Shown in pieces: positions 35,845 to 44,364 of a DNA stretch of 64,000 nucleotides. The notes under the pieces are model-generated. The model had not been told where the DNA came from. It saw only the letters and a list, made by a program, of their open reading frames with translations, and searched no databases. Each line of letters opens with the position of its first letter. The stretch's first letter is position 1. The stretch is taken from NCBI RefSeq assembly GCF_023283885.1, contig NZ_JAKILA010000002.1:124001-188000 (forward strand), written 5' to 3'. Origin of the DNA: Shewanella basaltis (GTDB lineage Bacteria > Pseudomonadota > Gammaproteobacteria > Enterobacterales > Shewanellaceae). The translations under genes and the position numbers were made by a program.

Positions 35845-36888
35845 ATGACGGCCAATTTATTTACCCCCTACAAACTCAATGACACCCTAACACTATCAAA
35901 TAAGATTTTAATGGCACCATTAACGCGTTGTATGGCAGACGATGACTTGGTGCCGACACAACAGGTTGCTGATTATTATGCGCGCCGTGCAGAGGCGGGT
36001 CTTATTATCAGTGAAGCGACCATTATTCGCCCAGATGGTCAAGGTTATCCAAATACTCCAGGCTTATATACTCCCGCGCAAATTAATGGCTGGCGGGTAG
36101 TGACAGACGCTGTACACAAAAATGGCGGTAAAATATTTGCGCAACTTTGGCATACGGGCCGCGTTGCTCACCCACATTTTTTTGGTGGTGGTGATGTACT
36201 GTCTGCTTCTGCACAAGCGGTAGAAGGCACTGTGCCGAGAATGCGAGACTTGGTTTACCAAACCCCTAAAGCAGCAAGCCTAGAAGACATTAAGCAGTTA
36301 GTTGCAGATTATGCACAAGCGGCTGCAAACGCAATTGATGCAGGGTTTGATGGTGTTGAAATTCATGGTGCCAATGGCTACTTAATTGACCAGTTTTTAC
36401 ACCACGACAGTAACCGCCGTGACGATGAATACGGCCAAACGCCTGAAAACATGTCTCGCTTTGCACTTGAAGTCGTCGATGCTGTTATTGCACGCATAGG
36501 CGCTGATCGCACCGGTCTGCGTGTGTCTCCTGGCGCATATTTTAACATGGCTGGTGATGCTCGCGACCGTGCCGTATTTGATTACCTATTACCCGCATTA
36601 TCACAGCGTCAGCTTGCATTTTTACATGCAGGTATTTTTGATGACTCAATGCAGTTTGACTATCTTGGTGGCAGTGTTTCAGCTTACATTCGCAGTGTTT
36701 ACACTGGCACCCTAGTGGGGGTGGGCAGCTACACCGCAGAAGCCGGTAGTGCAGCCATTGATGCCAATAAGTTTGATTTATTAGCCATAGGTCGCCCATT
36801 CATTGCTAATCCCGATTATGTGGCAAAGGTGCGTAATGGCGACGAACTGGTGCCTTATGCTGAAACCATGTTGGCAGAATTAATTTAA
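35845..36888 (+). CDS. Old yellow enzyme family FMN-dependent alkene reductase (NemA-like)
   Basis: 347 residues. It reduces activated C=C bonds or nitro groups with NAD(P)H. Signatures are LTRCMADDDLVPTQQVADYYARRAEAGLIISEA, the LWHTGRVAHP segment, the flavin/substrate-site HGANGYLIDQFLHHDSNRRDDEYG and the C-terminal GRPFIANPDYVAKVRNG. The start at 35845 has AAGGAG nine bases upstream; the frame is open for 84 more codons upstream but that stretch runs over the operators. It lies divergent from its probable TetR repressor. Confidence 0.93.
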   Translation: MTANLFTPYKLNDTLTLSNKILMAPLTRCMADDDLVPTQQVADYYARRAEAGLIISEATIIRPDGQGYPNTPGLYTPAQINGWRVVTDAVHKNGGKIFAQLWHTGRVAHPHFFGGGDVLSASAQAVEGTVPRMRDLVYQTPKAASLEDIKQLVADYAQAAANAIDAGFDGVEIHGANGYLIDQFLHHDSNRRDDEYGQTPENMSRFALEVVDAVIARIGADRTGLRVSPGAYFNMAGDARDRAVFDYLLPALSQRQLAFLHAGIFDDSMQFDYLGGSVSAYIRSVYTGTLVGVGSYTAEAGSAAIDANKFDLLAIGRPFIANPDYVAKVRNGDELVPYAETMLAELI

Positions 36889-37039
36889 GGTTTTTGTTGT
36901 TTGCTTAACCAGTGTTTATTAATGCAAGTTGATACGACACGGTAAGCGTTTTGTAGGAAGCTATGTTGTGATTTCGCCAGAAACATAACGTAGAGCTAAA
37001 TAATCAACCCCAATTTGTGTTTTTTAGCATCCGTCTTGG

Positions 37040-37068
37040 CCACAGCTTTTGCTGTGGTCTTTTTTTTT
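37040..37068 (+). terminator. Rho-independent terminator after the OYE gene
   Basis: Perfect stem CCACAGC / GCTGTGG with loop TTTT, then TC and nine T residues. It is 150 bases after the OYE stop. Confidence 0.9.
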
Positions 37069-37134
37069 CCATAAATTTGTCTCCCTGAGTGCTGTCTATT
37101 ACTATGTCGGCAATTTTAGGCACAGAGAAGCGCT

Positions 37135-38475
37135 ATGCACACACTGCAACAATTAAATGATGGTTTATTGTACGGACAAACACGAGTCAAAATTGCCCAA
37201 GGACTGAGTGAGTTTCCAGTTAAATTATTTGAGTTAGCAGATACGTTAGAAGTGCTTGATTTAACCGACAATCAATTGTCGTCGCTTCCTGACAACTTTG
37301 CTGATTTGCATCAATTAAAAATCTTGTTTTTGTCGAATAACCAGTTTGAACATTTACCCGACGTACTCGGTCAATGCCCTAATTTAGACATGATTGGTTT
37401 TAAAGCTAATCGCATTAAACAGGTATCAGACGCATCAATTCCAAAACAAACTCGATGGTTGATTTTAACCGACAATCAAATCGAACAACTGCCAGACAGT
37501 TTAGGCCAGTGTTATCGTTTAGAAAAACTCGCGCTGGCCGGTAATCGACTTACCTCATTACCGGCAAGCCTGGCTAATTGTCACCAGCTGGCATTAATCC
37601 GTTTGTCTGCCAATCAACTTCCTGCACTGCCAGATTGGTTATTTAATTTACCTAATCTGGCGTGGCTGGCTTTTTCTGGTAATCCATTTAGCCATGTTGA
37701 GCATTGTGAAAATACTCGCGTGCCAACCATCACCTCAGCCCAATACACGTTAGGTAAATTATTAGGGCAGGGAGCGTCTGGGTTGATATACCAGGCTCGA
37801 TTAATCCCTGAGTTACTGCCAGCCACCTTATCAAAGTTTGCCAATAGCCATGTTGCGATAAAAATGTTTAAAGGCATGGTGACCAGTGACGGTTACCCAA
37901 CTGATGAGCTTGATTGCTGCCTTGCAGCAGGTGAGCACCCTCATTTAATTAATGTAGTGGCGCAAATTAACCAGCCAGATCAATTGGGGTTAGTGATGGA
38001 GCTAATACCTGCTGACTACACTAATTTAGGGTTACCCCCCTCATTGCAAACCTGCAGCAGAGATACGTTTACCCAAGGAACACAATTTACAGGTAAACGT
38101 ATTATGCAAATAGCCACTCAAATGGCCGATATTTTAATGCACCTGCATCAAAACGGAATTAGCCATGGCGACATTTATGCACACAATATAATGATAAACC
38201 CTCAAGATAAGGTGCTATTTGGCGACTTTGGTGCAGCATCTAATCTCAACCAATTTTCGCAAGAGCGTAAACAGTTAATGCAGGCCATAGAGGTTAGGGC
38301 ATTTGGGTGTTTGCTTGATGATATGCTTAATCTTATTGAGGGTAACTCAGCAGATCAGGCACAACGCATACAAGCTGTAAAGTTAACCCAATTGGCACAA
38401 GACTGTATGCAAACTAATGTGGCGAGTAGACCCTGTTTTAATGCTATTTGCCAACAATTAGCCAGTATGCAATAA
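37135..38475 (+). CDS. Leucine-rich-repeat protein kinase
   Basis: 446 residues combining two domains. Residues ~38-185 hold about seven LRR units of ~23 residues of the LPxxL bacterial type (for example LEVLDLTDNQLSSLPDNF). From ~205 there is a eukaryotic-like kinase: glycine loop LLGQGASGLIYQ, catalytic lysine VAIK (243), catalytic loop HGDIYAHN (344) and DFG (364-366). All core residues are present, so it should be active. HGD replaces HRD. No signal peptide or membrane segment is seen, so it is cytoplasmic. Its substrate is unknown; no cognate phosphatase gene is adjacent. Confidence 0.9.
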   Translation: MHTLQQLNDGLLYGQTRVKIAQGLSEFPVKLFELADTLEVLDLTDNQLSSLPDNFADLHQLKILFLSNNQFEHLPDVLGQCPNLDMIGFKANRIKQVSDASIPKQTRWLILTDNQIEQLPDSLGQCYRLEKLALAGNRLTSLPASLANCHQLALIRLSANQLPALPDWLFNLPNLAWLAFSGNPFSHVEHCENTRVPTITSAQYTLGKLLGQGASGLIYQARLIPELLPATLSKFANSHVAIKMFKGMVTSDGYPTDELDCCLAAGEHPHLINVVAQINQPDQLGLVMELIPADYTNLGLPPSLQTCSRDTFTQGTQFTGKRIMQIATQMADILMHLHQNGISHGDIYAHNIMINPQDKVLFGDFGAASNLNQFSQERKQLMQAIEVRAFGCLLDDMLNLIEGNSADQAQRIQAVKLTQLAQDCMQTNVASRPCFNAICQQLASMQ

Positions 38476-38581
38476 GCGTAATTTGAGCAGCATTAAGGTA
38501 ATTAATTAGTCAAATTATAGCCTTTAACGACACACTAAATTATAATCAAATTATCATGTATTGGTTAAAGGCTCGCTCATT

Positions 38582-38773
38582 GTGGAAAATAAAACCGCCC
38601 GTTTTACTGTATTAATGGACCCGCTAAAAAAGCAGGCATTCGAACAATTGTGCGCCGCACAAGATCTTACCCCCTCGCAAGTGACTCGTCAGCTTATTCG
38701 TGAATACCTTGAAAAACACGATGTCAGTTTTGGTGACAATCAAGGCCGACCTAATCCTCAGGTTAAAAGCTAA
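38582..38773 (+). CDS. Small ribbon-helix-helix protein
   Basis: 63 residues. The pattern TARFTVLMDPLKKQAFEQLCAAQDLTPSQVTRQLIREYLEKH is a ribbon-helix-helix (CopG/Arc-type) DNA-binding fold followed by a short polar tail. The GTG at 38582 is the preferred start (AAAGG ten bases upstream); a TTG at 38561 gives seven extra residues. There is no toxin gene next to it, so it is a stand-alone regulator rather than an obvious antitoxin. Confidence 0.7.
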   Translation: MENKTARFTVLMDPLKKQAFEQLCAAQDLTPSQVTRQLIREYLEKHDVSFGDNQGRPNPQVKS

Positions 38774-38971
38774 TTTATCGTTTTTAACCCTAATCGTGAA
38801 ACCACTTTGCGGCTTAGGCTAGTCAATTTGTGATAATGACATTATAATACTATTACAATTTAGTTGGGGTGGTTGTGATTATCACCTCATACCAATAGAA
38901 AAAGCTTTTATAACAATGCATTGGTGCCTTAGTGTTGGTTTATTTAAGCTAAATATACAGAGAATGAATTT

Positions 38972-39316
38972 ATGAGTGATGTCATCCCTCCATGCCCTAA
39001 GTGTGAATCTCCTTATGCTTATTCAGATGGTACGTTATTAATTTGCCCAGAATGTGCCAATGAATGGAACCCAAATGAAGAAGTCGTTGACCCAGATGCC
39101 ATTATTTTAAAAGATGCTGTGGGTAACCTATTGGCAGAAGGTGACAAAGTGACATTGATTAAAGACCTTAAAGTAAAAGGGACATCACTTGTGCTTAAAG
39201 TCGGCACTAAAGCCGTGATTAACCGCTTTGTAGCAGGCGATCATGATATCGATTGTAAAGTTGATGGTAACGGCCAAATGATGTTGAAATCGCAGTTTGT
39301 AAAAAAACAAAGCTAA
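38972..39316 (+). CDS. yjdM: Zinc-ribbon protein YjdM (formerly PhnA)
   Basis: 114 residues. Two CxxC pairs form an N-terminal zinc ribbon ([10 protein letters not shown] and [10 protein letters not shown]), followed by the SH3-like [23 protein letters not shown] domain, exactly the YjdM layout. Despite the old name it is not phosphonoacetate hydrolase; its function is unclear. A strong terminator follows. It is the last core gene before the tmRNA-associated region. Confidence 0.95.
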   Translation: MSDVIPPCPKCESPYAYSDGTLLICPECANEWNPNEEVVDPDAIILKDAVGNLLAEGDKVTLIKDLKVKGTSLVLKVGTKAVINRFVAGDHDIDCKVDGNGQMMLKSQFVKKQS

Positions 39317-39369
39317 GCGATTAACCTAATTGTTATAAGTGACTATTAATCAGCTTCAGGCTGATTAAC

Positions 39370-39409
39370 AAAAAATCCCCGCTGGCAACAATGCCATTGG
39401 GGATTTTTT
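39370..39409 (+). terminator. Terminator after yjdM
   Basis: Outer stem AAAAATCCCC / GGGGATTTTT enclosing an inner stem (GGCA / TGCC), with A and T tracts on the two sides. The last T lies two bases before the tmRNA-like remnant. Confidence 0.9.
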
Positions 39410-39411
39410 AT

Positions 39412-39439
39412 GGACGCCAGTTCAAGTCCCGCCGCCCCA
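39412..39439 (+). other. tmRNA 3'-end remnant (possible att site)
   Basis: The + strand here reads GGACGCCAGTTCAAGTCCCG followed by CCGCCCCA. This is the T-arm and acceptor strand of tmRNA/tRNA type and matches the 3' end of the ssrA gene 2.4 kb away except at the 5' T-stem (CC-A in place of the GGG side) and the last bases. ssrA is on the opposite strand, so the remnant is inverted relative to it. It marks one border of a low-GC region and may be an old integration scar. Confidence 0.6.
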
Positions 39440-39840
39440 TATGACTCCACTTCTGGGAAAGCCGTTAATAATCTATAAACTTGTTACTTTTTAGGATATT
39501 TTGAGAAATGCTAGGTGCTAGGTGCTAGGTGCTAGGTGTCTAGTGGCGATACTCAAATGAAATCACTTCTATGACACGCGGTAAACCCATCCCTGGGCGC
39601 TCTACGAAAACAACCATGTTTTCGAAGGTCATAGCCGCGATTACATCTGCCGTTCAGTTATCTTCGATTTAACCTGGTGAGTAATCAAAAGATCTAACGC
39701 ATTTTTGGACAAAAGTTTGTTAGAGTGTTTTCGTGAATTAGCAGTTCACGGATAACTTATAGTACCAAAGACATACTCTCAGTCTTATAAGCTACTAGAA
39801 TGTGATCTGTTCCAACTACCGTAGACAGACTTCAAAACAC
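39440..39840. other. Non-coding stretch with tandem heptamers and a hairpin
   Basis: About 400 bases without a credible gene. It contains four tandem GCTAGGT units (39510-39537) and an 8-bp hairpin CGAAAACA / TGTTTTCG (39605-39624, loop ACCA). Confidence 0.6.
39510..39537 (+). repeat. Four tandem 7-bp units
   Basis: GCTAGGT is repeated four times without interruption, then a degenerate fifth unit GTCTAGT. Short exact tandem arrays like this can vary in number by slippage. Confidence 0.85.
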
Positions 39841-41115
39841 CTAACTGAATTTAATCAACTCTTTCAGCAGGTATACTTGCTTTAACTGTTTATCGAGCGC
39901 GTCTTCATACTCTTGTATTTTGGAACTTGTTATCGGCAGATCTAATAAACTCTTAATGTCATCATCGAGCCTTACTTTTAGCATGATTTTGAGAATGAAG
40001 AATATATAGTGGCGGATATAGCTATATAGCATATATGCATACTCTTCAGATTGTTCGAACTGCTCCCCACTATGGATCGCAATATTTCTCTTTTGCCTCA
40101 AGAGCTCAAGATCTTGATTTACAATAAACTTATCTTTGAACAGAACAAGTGTTCTATTGATCGTTGTCGTGTAGTTGTCTTTTTGAGTAAAAGTAAGTTT
40201 TTCCAATAATGACCACAAACTCAGAAATGCCTTTTGCATATCATTTGTCTCTAGCGCATCAGTCAAACGACCAAACACTGTCTTAAAGAACCTGTATCGG
40301 TTGCTCTTAAGGATTGTTTTGTGCAACTTCCTAAAGTGTTTACAAGCATCTTTAAAACTTTGGTCATAATGATATGTCGGGCCTTCTTGTGAAAAGTATG
40401 GCTCATACCACCTCAATTCAGTTGCTAATGAACCATCAGGATTGAACAGATAATGCAGAGGGTACTTTCTCACTTTGCTTATAGGATCTGTCATTCCAAA
40501 ACTCTGCCTACGACCGCCTGAAACGAGATAGTGATTTATTACACCTAGGAAATAGTTCAACTCTTCCAGCGCTAAATTCGCTCCAGAATGGAAACACCTT
40601 GCTGACACTTTAACAACAACCCAAGAGAATGATCCAGAGTTGATATTGGGGTATGTCTTTTCAGCATGTCCAAAGTCATAATCAGACTTAAACGTCTTTG
40701 GAAAGCCCTTTGATATAGAAATCTCGGCTAACTCTGTTCTGATCTTCAAACGGGATTTCAAGCAATTGACGCTAATTCCAGTGACTAAGCAGAAATCTTT
40801 AAATGGCTTAGCTAAATACTTTGCTTCTTCTTGTTTAAGTATGCCAGAAACAAAACCACTATTCAGTTTGCCTTCATCAGCAGATTTAAAAATAGCAATA
40901 GTCAGTGCTTGATCTCTTACATTATTCGGGAAGTCGCCAAATTTAATGTTTTCTCGGAGAAGGCTCATGTAATGGCTAAACTCAAAGCTATCAAATGAAG
41001 ATTTGTAGTTCTGTTGCGAGATCTTCATAATAGAGCTTTGGTTTGATTGACACTGAGATACGCGACTAATCAACTCCTTAGCTGTAGCATCATCCTTCCA
41101 TATAGACTTAGCCAT
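39841..41115 (-). CDS. HEPN-domain protein, unknown function, putative defence effector
   Basis: 424 residues, more AT-rich than its neighbours by eye. The C-terminal ~130 residues are helical and contain LRQKRNIAIHSG, the R-x4-H motif (R343, H348) of HEPN nucleases, in a context like that of the ApeA-type HEPN domain. The N-terminal ~280 residues are not recognised. The ATG at 41115 has GGAG seven bases upstream; a TTG four codons earlier is the alternative. It lies alone between a tmRNA remnant and ssrA. HEPN proteins are often RNases of abortive-infection or toxin systems; that role here is inference. No partner gene is visible. Confidence 0.65.
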   Translation of the reverse strand: MAKSIWKDDATAKELISRVSQCQSNQSSIMKISQQNYKSSFDSFEFSHYMSLLRENIKFGDFPNNVRDQALTIAIFKSADEGKLNSGFVSGILKQEEAKYLAKPFKDFCLVTGISVNCLKSRLKIRTELAEISISKGFPKTFKSDYDFGHAEKTYPNINSGSFSWVVVKVSARCFHSGANLALEELNYFLGVINHYLVSGGRRQSFGMTDPISKVRKYPLHYLFNPDGSLATELRWYEPYFSQEGPTYHYDQSFKDACKHFRKLHKTILKSNRYRFFKTVFGRLTDALETNDMQKAFLSLWSLLEKLTFTQKDNYTTTINRTLVLFKDKFIVNQDLELLRQKRNIAIHSGEQFEQSEEYAYMLYSYIRHYIFFILKIMLKVRLDDDIKSLLDLPITSSKIQEYEDALDKQLKQVYLLKELIKFS

Positions 41116-41801
41116 TATCTGCTCCAATATAAATCAATGCTTTATATTACATCTTTGATATTAATAATTGCTAGAGTTCTCTAACAACATTAACTAAATC
41201 AGAAAATTATTATGAAGTGGTATTGGTAAGGCCCGGCTTCAATAGACGCTAGCCTGATTAGTAAATGTAGGTCAAATTAAAATGTTGAGTATAAATACTC
41301 TGGCTTGGAATCGGGCATAAATAAGTTACATGCCCTAAACCATTGCTGGACAAAAACGAGTTTAATGCTTTGCTTGTAATTGGTTGATTCAACTCTGGAC
41401 TTGAGGACGTTGAAGAAAATGACGTGAGCTGGCCATGGACGGCCAGCTAGCTTTAGAGGGGAAGGGACGCCCCATCTGAAGCGTTAGCATTTTCACTCTT
41501 TATTGCAAGATGGGCCGAAGTCGATTACAAACGAGGTTAAAAGCTGGATCAATCCCCATGGTGACCTTTTCGCAGCTGTTGTTTTGTAATAACGAAAATG
41601 TTGCGGGGCGGCTGGGCCAATTCTTTTATAAAGAGTAAAGAGGGAACAGCCGTTGGTTTCCTCTTGGTCTGGTGTGGGCGAAGCGCCACGACGTTAGTGG
41701 CCGCAGGCCATGATCCCCTTTTGGCCCGTGCAGGGTGGAACCTTGCGATTCCATTTCAAACGAAGTTTGAACATCTGTGGCTGTCTCCATTAGACAAAGA
41801 A
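41116..41801. other. Hairpin-rich non-coding stretch between the HEPN gene and ssrA
   Basis: About 690 bases. The right-hand part contains several short perfect palindromes: AGCTGGCC / GGCCAGCT (41427-41448), GTGG.. / ..CCAC around 41674-41689, TGGCC-GCA-GGCCA (41698-41710) and TTCAAA / TTTGAA (41755-41771). A 101-codon frame runs through these and into the ssrA terminator, so I do not treat it as a gene. The left part is AT-rich with nothing recognised. Confidence 0.55.
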
Positions 41802-41831
41802 AAAGGGCTTAGCATTGCTGCTAAGCCCTTT
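41802..41831 (-). terminator. Terminator of ssrA
   Basis: A perfect 13-bp stem (AAAGGGCTTAGCA / TGCTAAGCCCTTT) with loop TTGC. Read on the minus strand it lies seven bases beyond the tmRNA CCA end and continues into a T-rich tract. Confidence 0.93.
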
Positions 41832-41838
41832 CGGTATT

Positions 41839-42194
41839 TGGTGGAGGCGGCGGGACTTGAACCCGCGTCCAGAAAGCCTACATCCTCGGCGCTACATGTT
41901 TAGTCTCTCTTTTATTTAACCAATCAGTCTCCGAAAGACAGGATGCTAATTGGTGAGTCCGGTACTGTTTCGCGGTTCACCCCCGGACGGAGTTCCCTCG
42001 CTAGCACAATGTAAGGTGACCATCAAAATCCACTGCCCAAGTGCTAAACGTGTGGCTGATGGCTAGCTAGCCTAAGCTGCTAGAGAGTAGTTAGAGTCGT
42101 TTGCAACTATAACGGTGCGGCTTTTTACGAGGCCAACCGCCCCTCGACATGCTCCTTGGGTTTCGTGAATCCTGTCGAATCCAGAATCGCCCCC
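41839..42194 (-). ncRNA. ssrA: tmRNA (trans-translation RNA)
   Basis: 356 bases. The 5' end GGGGGCGATTCTGGATTCGA and 3' end ...GTTCAAGTCCCGCCGCCTCC-ACCA pair to form the tRNA-like acceptor, with CCA encoded. The tag reading frame is at 42104-42072 (minus): GCA AAC GAC TCT AAC TAC TCT CTA GCA GCT TAG, giving ANDSNYSLAA after the resident alanine. It rescues stalled ribosomes together with SmpB, whose gene is 71 bases upstream. The 3' end is a classic integrase target, consistent with the island-like DNA beside it. Confidence 0.97.
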
Positions 42195-42265
42195 AATTGC
42201 TTCTATCATAACGCGTTGTTTCGCTAATACCTAGAGAGTATTAACAAAATATCATCGTTTGGTTA

Positions 42266-42763
42266 TTATCCGTCCAGTCTGCTTTTTTTCATTACGCGTG
42301 ACTGTTCAACTTTCCATTCGCGTTCTTTGGTGTCTTCACGTTTGTCGTGATCTTTTTTACCTTTACCTAAGCCAATTTCAACTTTAACCCAAGCGCCTTT
42401 GCGCCAGTACATTGATAATGGTACTAAGGTGTAGCCCTGGCGTTCAATTAAGCCAGCTAGCTTGTCAATTTCACTGCGTTTTAATAACAGCTTTTTAGTG
42501 CGGATTGGGTCGCATATTACATGGGTCGAAGCCGTGTTAAGTGGTTGAATTGTACAACCATGCATAAAGGCTTCACCTTCTTTAATGTAGACATAACAAT
42601 CAGCTAGGTTGACTTTACCCATTCTTATTGATTTGACTTCCCACCCCATAAGCTGCAATCCCGCTTCTATTTTGTCTTCGATGCGATATTCAAATGTTGC
42701 GCGCTTATTACGTGCGATGGTTGCTGGGGCATTTTTTGCTGATTTTGAATTCTTTTTTACCAT
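42266..42763 (-). CDS. smpB: SsrA-binding protein
   Basis: 165 residues from the ATG at 42763 ([10 protein letters not shown]). Another ATG four codons upstream is possible and neither has a strong ribosome site. SmpB blocks are [52 protein letters not shown] and [16 protein letters not shown], and the basic C-terminal tail enters the mRNA channel. It delivers tmRNA to stalled ribosomes. It is co-oriented with ssrA and divergent from ratA. Confidence 0.97.
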   Translation of the reverse strand: MVKKNSKSAKNAPATIARNKRATFEYRIEDKIEAGLQLMGWEVKSIRMGKVNLADCYVYIKEGEAFMHGCTIQPLNTASTHVICDPIRTKKLLLKRSEIDKLAGLIERQGYTLVPLSMYWRKGAWVKVEIGLGKGKKDHDKREDTKEREWKVEQSRVMKKSRLDG

Positions 42764-43026
42764 TGTGTTTACCATTTTGATTGTCGCGTGGCTCTTAAAC
42801 GAGGGGCGGACAGTCAGCAGTTAGCCCATTTAAAAAACGCTATTATATTAATGTGATAAATTACACCATTGCTATAACAGATATGGGGGAAATTTTGTCT
42901 ATTTCAACGATTATACCCAGTTTATTGCCTATTGTGCTATTAACCATGAGATTTACCGTAACGGCGGATGTCTTTTTTGCTTAACGTGATAAAATCCGTG
43001 CATTGTTTTTACTGTAGTGATGTCAG

Positions 43027-43464
43027 ATGCCCAAGATTTCCAAAAGTATGCTGGTAATGTTTAGTGCTAAAGAGATGTATGATTTAGTCAACGATGTTGA
43101 GTCATATCATGTATTTTTACCGGGTTGTGTTGGCGGTAAAGTTATCGAGTTTGACGGCAAAACCATGGTCGCGTCGGTTGATGTCAGTAAAGCAGGCATC
43201 AGTAAAACCTTTACGACTCGAAACCAAGTGGTTGAAGCGGAATCAATTAAGCTAGAGCTTGAAAACGGCCCTTTTAAATATATGCATGGTTTATGGAAGT
43301 TTACCGCATTAACAGAGGACGCTTGTAAAGTTGAGTTTAATCTCGACTTTGAATTTTCAAATAGAGTGGTTGATATGGCTTTTGGTAAAATCTTTAAAGA
43401 GTTAATGTCATCGATGGTGATGGCGTTTACCGACAGAGCAAAGGTGATTTATCGTGATAAATGA
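43027..43464 (+). CDS. ratA: RatA / COQ10-like START-domain protein
   Basis: 145 residues of the SRPBCC/START fold: MPKISKSMLVMFSAKEMYDLVNDVESYHVFLPGCVGGKV and the C-terminal FKELMSSMVMAFTDRAKVIY helix. E. coli RatA was described as a toxin that binds 50S subunits; homologues are COQ10-like lipid binders linked to ubiquinone function. It overlaps rnfH by 11 bases, the conserved gamma-proteobacterial pair. Confidence 0.94.
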   Translation: MPKISKSMLVMFSAKEMYDLVNDVESYHVFLPGCVGGKVIEFDGKTMVASVDVSKAGISKTFTTRNQVVEAESIKLELENGPFKYMHGLWKFTALTEDACKVEFNLDFEFSNRVVDMAFGKIFKELMSSMVMAFTDRAKVIYRDK

Positions 43465-43789
43465 AGCAGAAAAATTTGCAGTTGATGTCATATACGCCCT
43501 TCCTAAACAGCAAAAAATCATCACTGTGATGGTTTCTCCTGGCACCACGTTTATTGAGGCTGTTGTTCAAAGTAATATTGTTAAGTTTTTCCCTGAAATC
43601 AACTTAGATGACGTTAAGTTAGGGGTGTTTAGCCGAGTGGCAAAGCATGACGAAGTGCTAGTGCCTGGCCAGCGAGTAGAAATTTATAGACCATTAATTG
43701 CAGATCCTAAAGATGTGCGTCGCAAACGCGCTGAGAAAGCTAAAGACGAAGGTCGGATTAATAAGACAACCGGTGCTAAGGTGAGTTAA
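43454..43789 (+). CDS. rnfH: RnfH-family ubiquitin-like protein
   Basis: 111 residues with a ubiquitin-like beta-grasp pattern (FAVDVIYALPKQQKIITVMV ... GQRVEIYRPLIADPKDVRRKRAE) typical of RnfH/YfjF. The basic C-terminus is usual. It is translationally coupled to ratA and followed by a bidirectional terminator. The molecular function is not established; earlier proposals that the ratA-rnfH pair is a toxin-antitoxin system are debated. Confidence 0.94.
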   Translation: MINEAEKFAVDVIYALPKQQKIITVMVSPGTTFIEAVVQSNIVKFFPEINLDDVKLGVFSRVAKHDEVLVPGQRVEIYRPLIADPKDVRRKRAEKAKDEGRINKTTGAKVS

Positions 43790-43810
43790 TTGTACTGTTT
43801 GAGTGCAAAC

Positions 43811-43842
43811 AAAAAAGCAGAATCTGGTGATTCTGCTTTTTT
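43811..43842. terminator. Bidirectional terminator between rnfH and bamE
   Basis: A perfect 14-bp stem (AAAAAAGCAGAATC / GATTCTGCTTTTTT) with loop TGGT. Confidence 0.95.
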
Positions 43843-43860
43843 ATTGACCGTGATTATTGC

Positions 43861-44364
43861 TTAACCTGGTTCATTTGTTTTTTCAGGTTGATTGGTCAAG
43901 GTGGGGCGATTTTCTTCCACTAAAGGGGCCGCGTCTGGACGTACTTCAGGGAGTAATGGTTTTAAATCTGCCTCAGTAGCAGAAGGCAACGAACTTAATT
44001 CAAGTGGTGTATTAAAGTCACTACTTAATTCGTAATCGCCTGTGACACGAGAGATTTTATCGCCAGTAAAATGAACAATTAACTCTTTATGGGTGATTTT
44101 AGCATTACGACCACTTTTAAAATGGTACACATAATACCAAGTATCGTCGGCAAAACTGTCACGTAGTACCGGGCGACCCAAAATATATTCGGTTTGTTCT
44201 TTAGTCATATCAACACGAAGCTTTTCAACTTGCTGTGTTTCCATGTAGTTACCTTGAGGGATATCAGGCTTGTAAATTAGCCAATCAAAAGCACTACATC
44301 CGCTCATAGTAAGTGAAAGCGCTACTGCGCTTACAAGGGTAAGACGTTGTTTTTTGTTTATCAT
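43861..44364 (-). CDS. bamE: Outer membrane assembly lipoprotein BamE
   Basis: 167 residues. The lipobox LTMSGC is followed by the BamE core: YKPDIPQGNYMETQQVEKLRVDMTKEQTEYILGRPVLRDSFADDTWYYVY, which binds phospholipid and BamD in the Bam complex. A proline-rich tail of ~55 residues beyond the core is longer than in E. coli BamE (113 residues). The neighbours ratA, rnfH and smpB are the conserved context. Confidence 0.96.
   Translation of the reverse strand: MINKKQRLTLVSAVALSLTMSGCSAFDWLIYKPDIPQGNYMETQQVEKLRVDMTKEQTEYILGRPVLRDSFADDTWYYVYHFKSGRNAKITHKELIVHFTGDKISRVTGDYELSSDFNTPLELSSLPSATEADLKPLLPEVRPDAAPLVEENRPTLTNQPEKTNEPG

Noticed and set aside
39412..41860. Direct-repeat att pair of a classic ssrA genomic island with integrase
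   Set aside because: The two tmRNA ends are inverted, not direct, and no integrase gene is present, so only a remnant can be claimed.
41598..41903. 101-codon frame ending in VEAAGLEPASRKPTSSALHV
   Set aside because: It runs through hairpins, the ssrA terminator and the antisense of tmRNA. The VEAAGLEPAS end is a familiar artefact of reading tRNA-like genes in reverse.
43027..43789. ratA-rnfH as a toxin-antitoxin novelty
   Set aside because: This is a conserved housekeeping gene pair in gamma-proteobacteria; the TA interpretation is disputed and nothing here is unusual.
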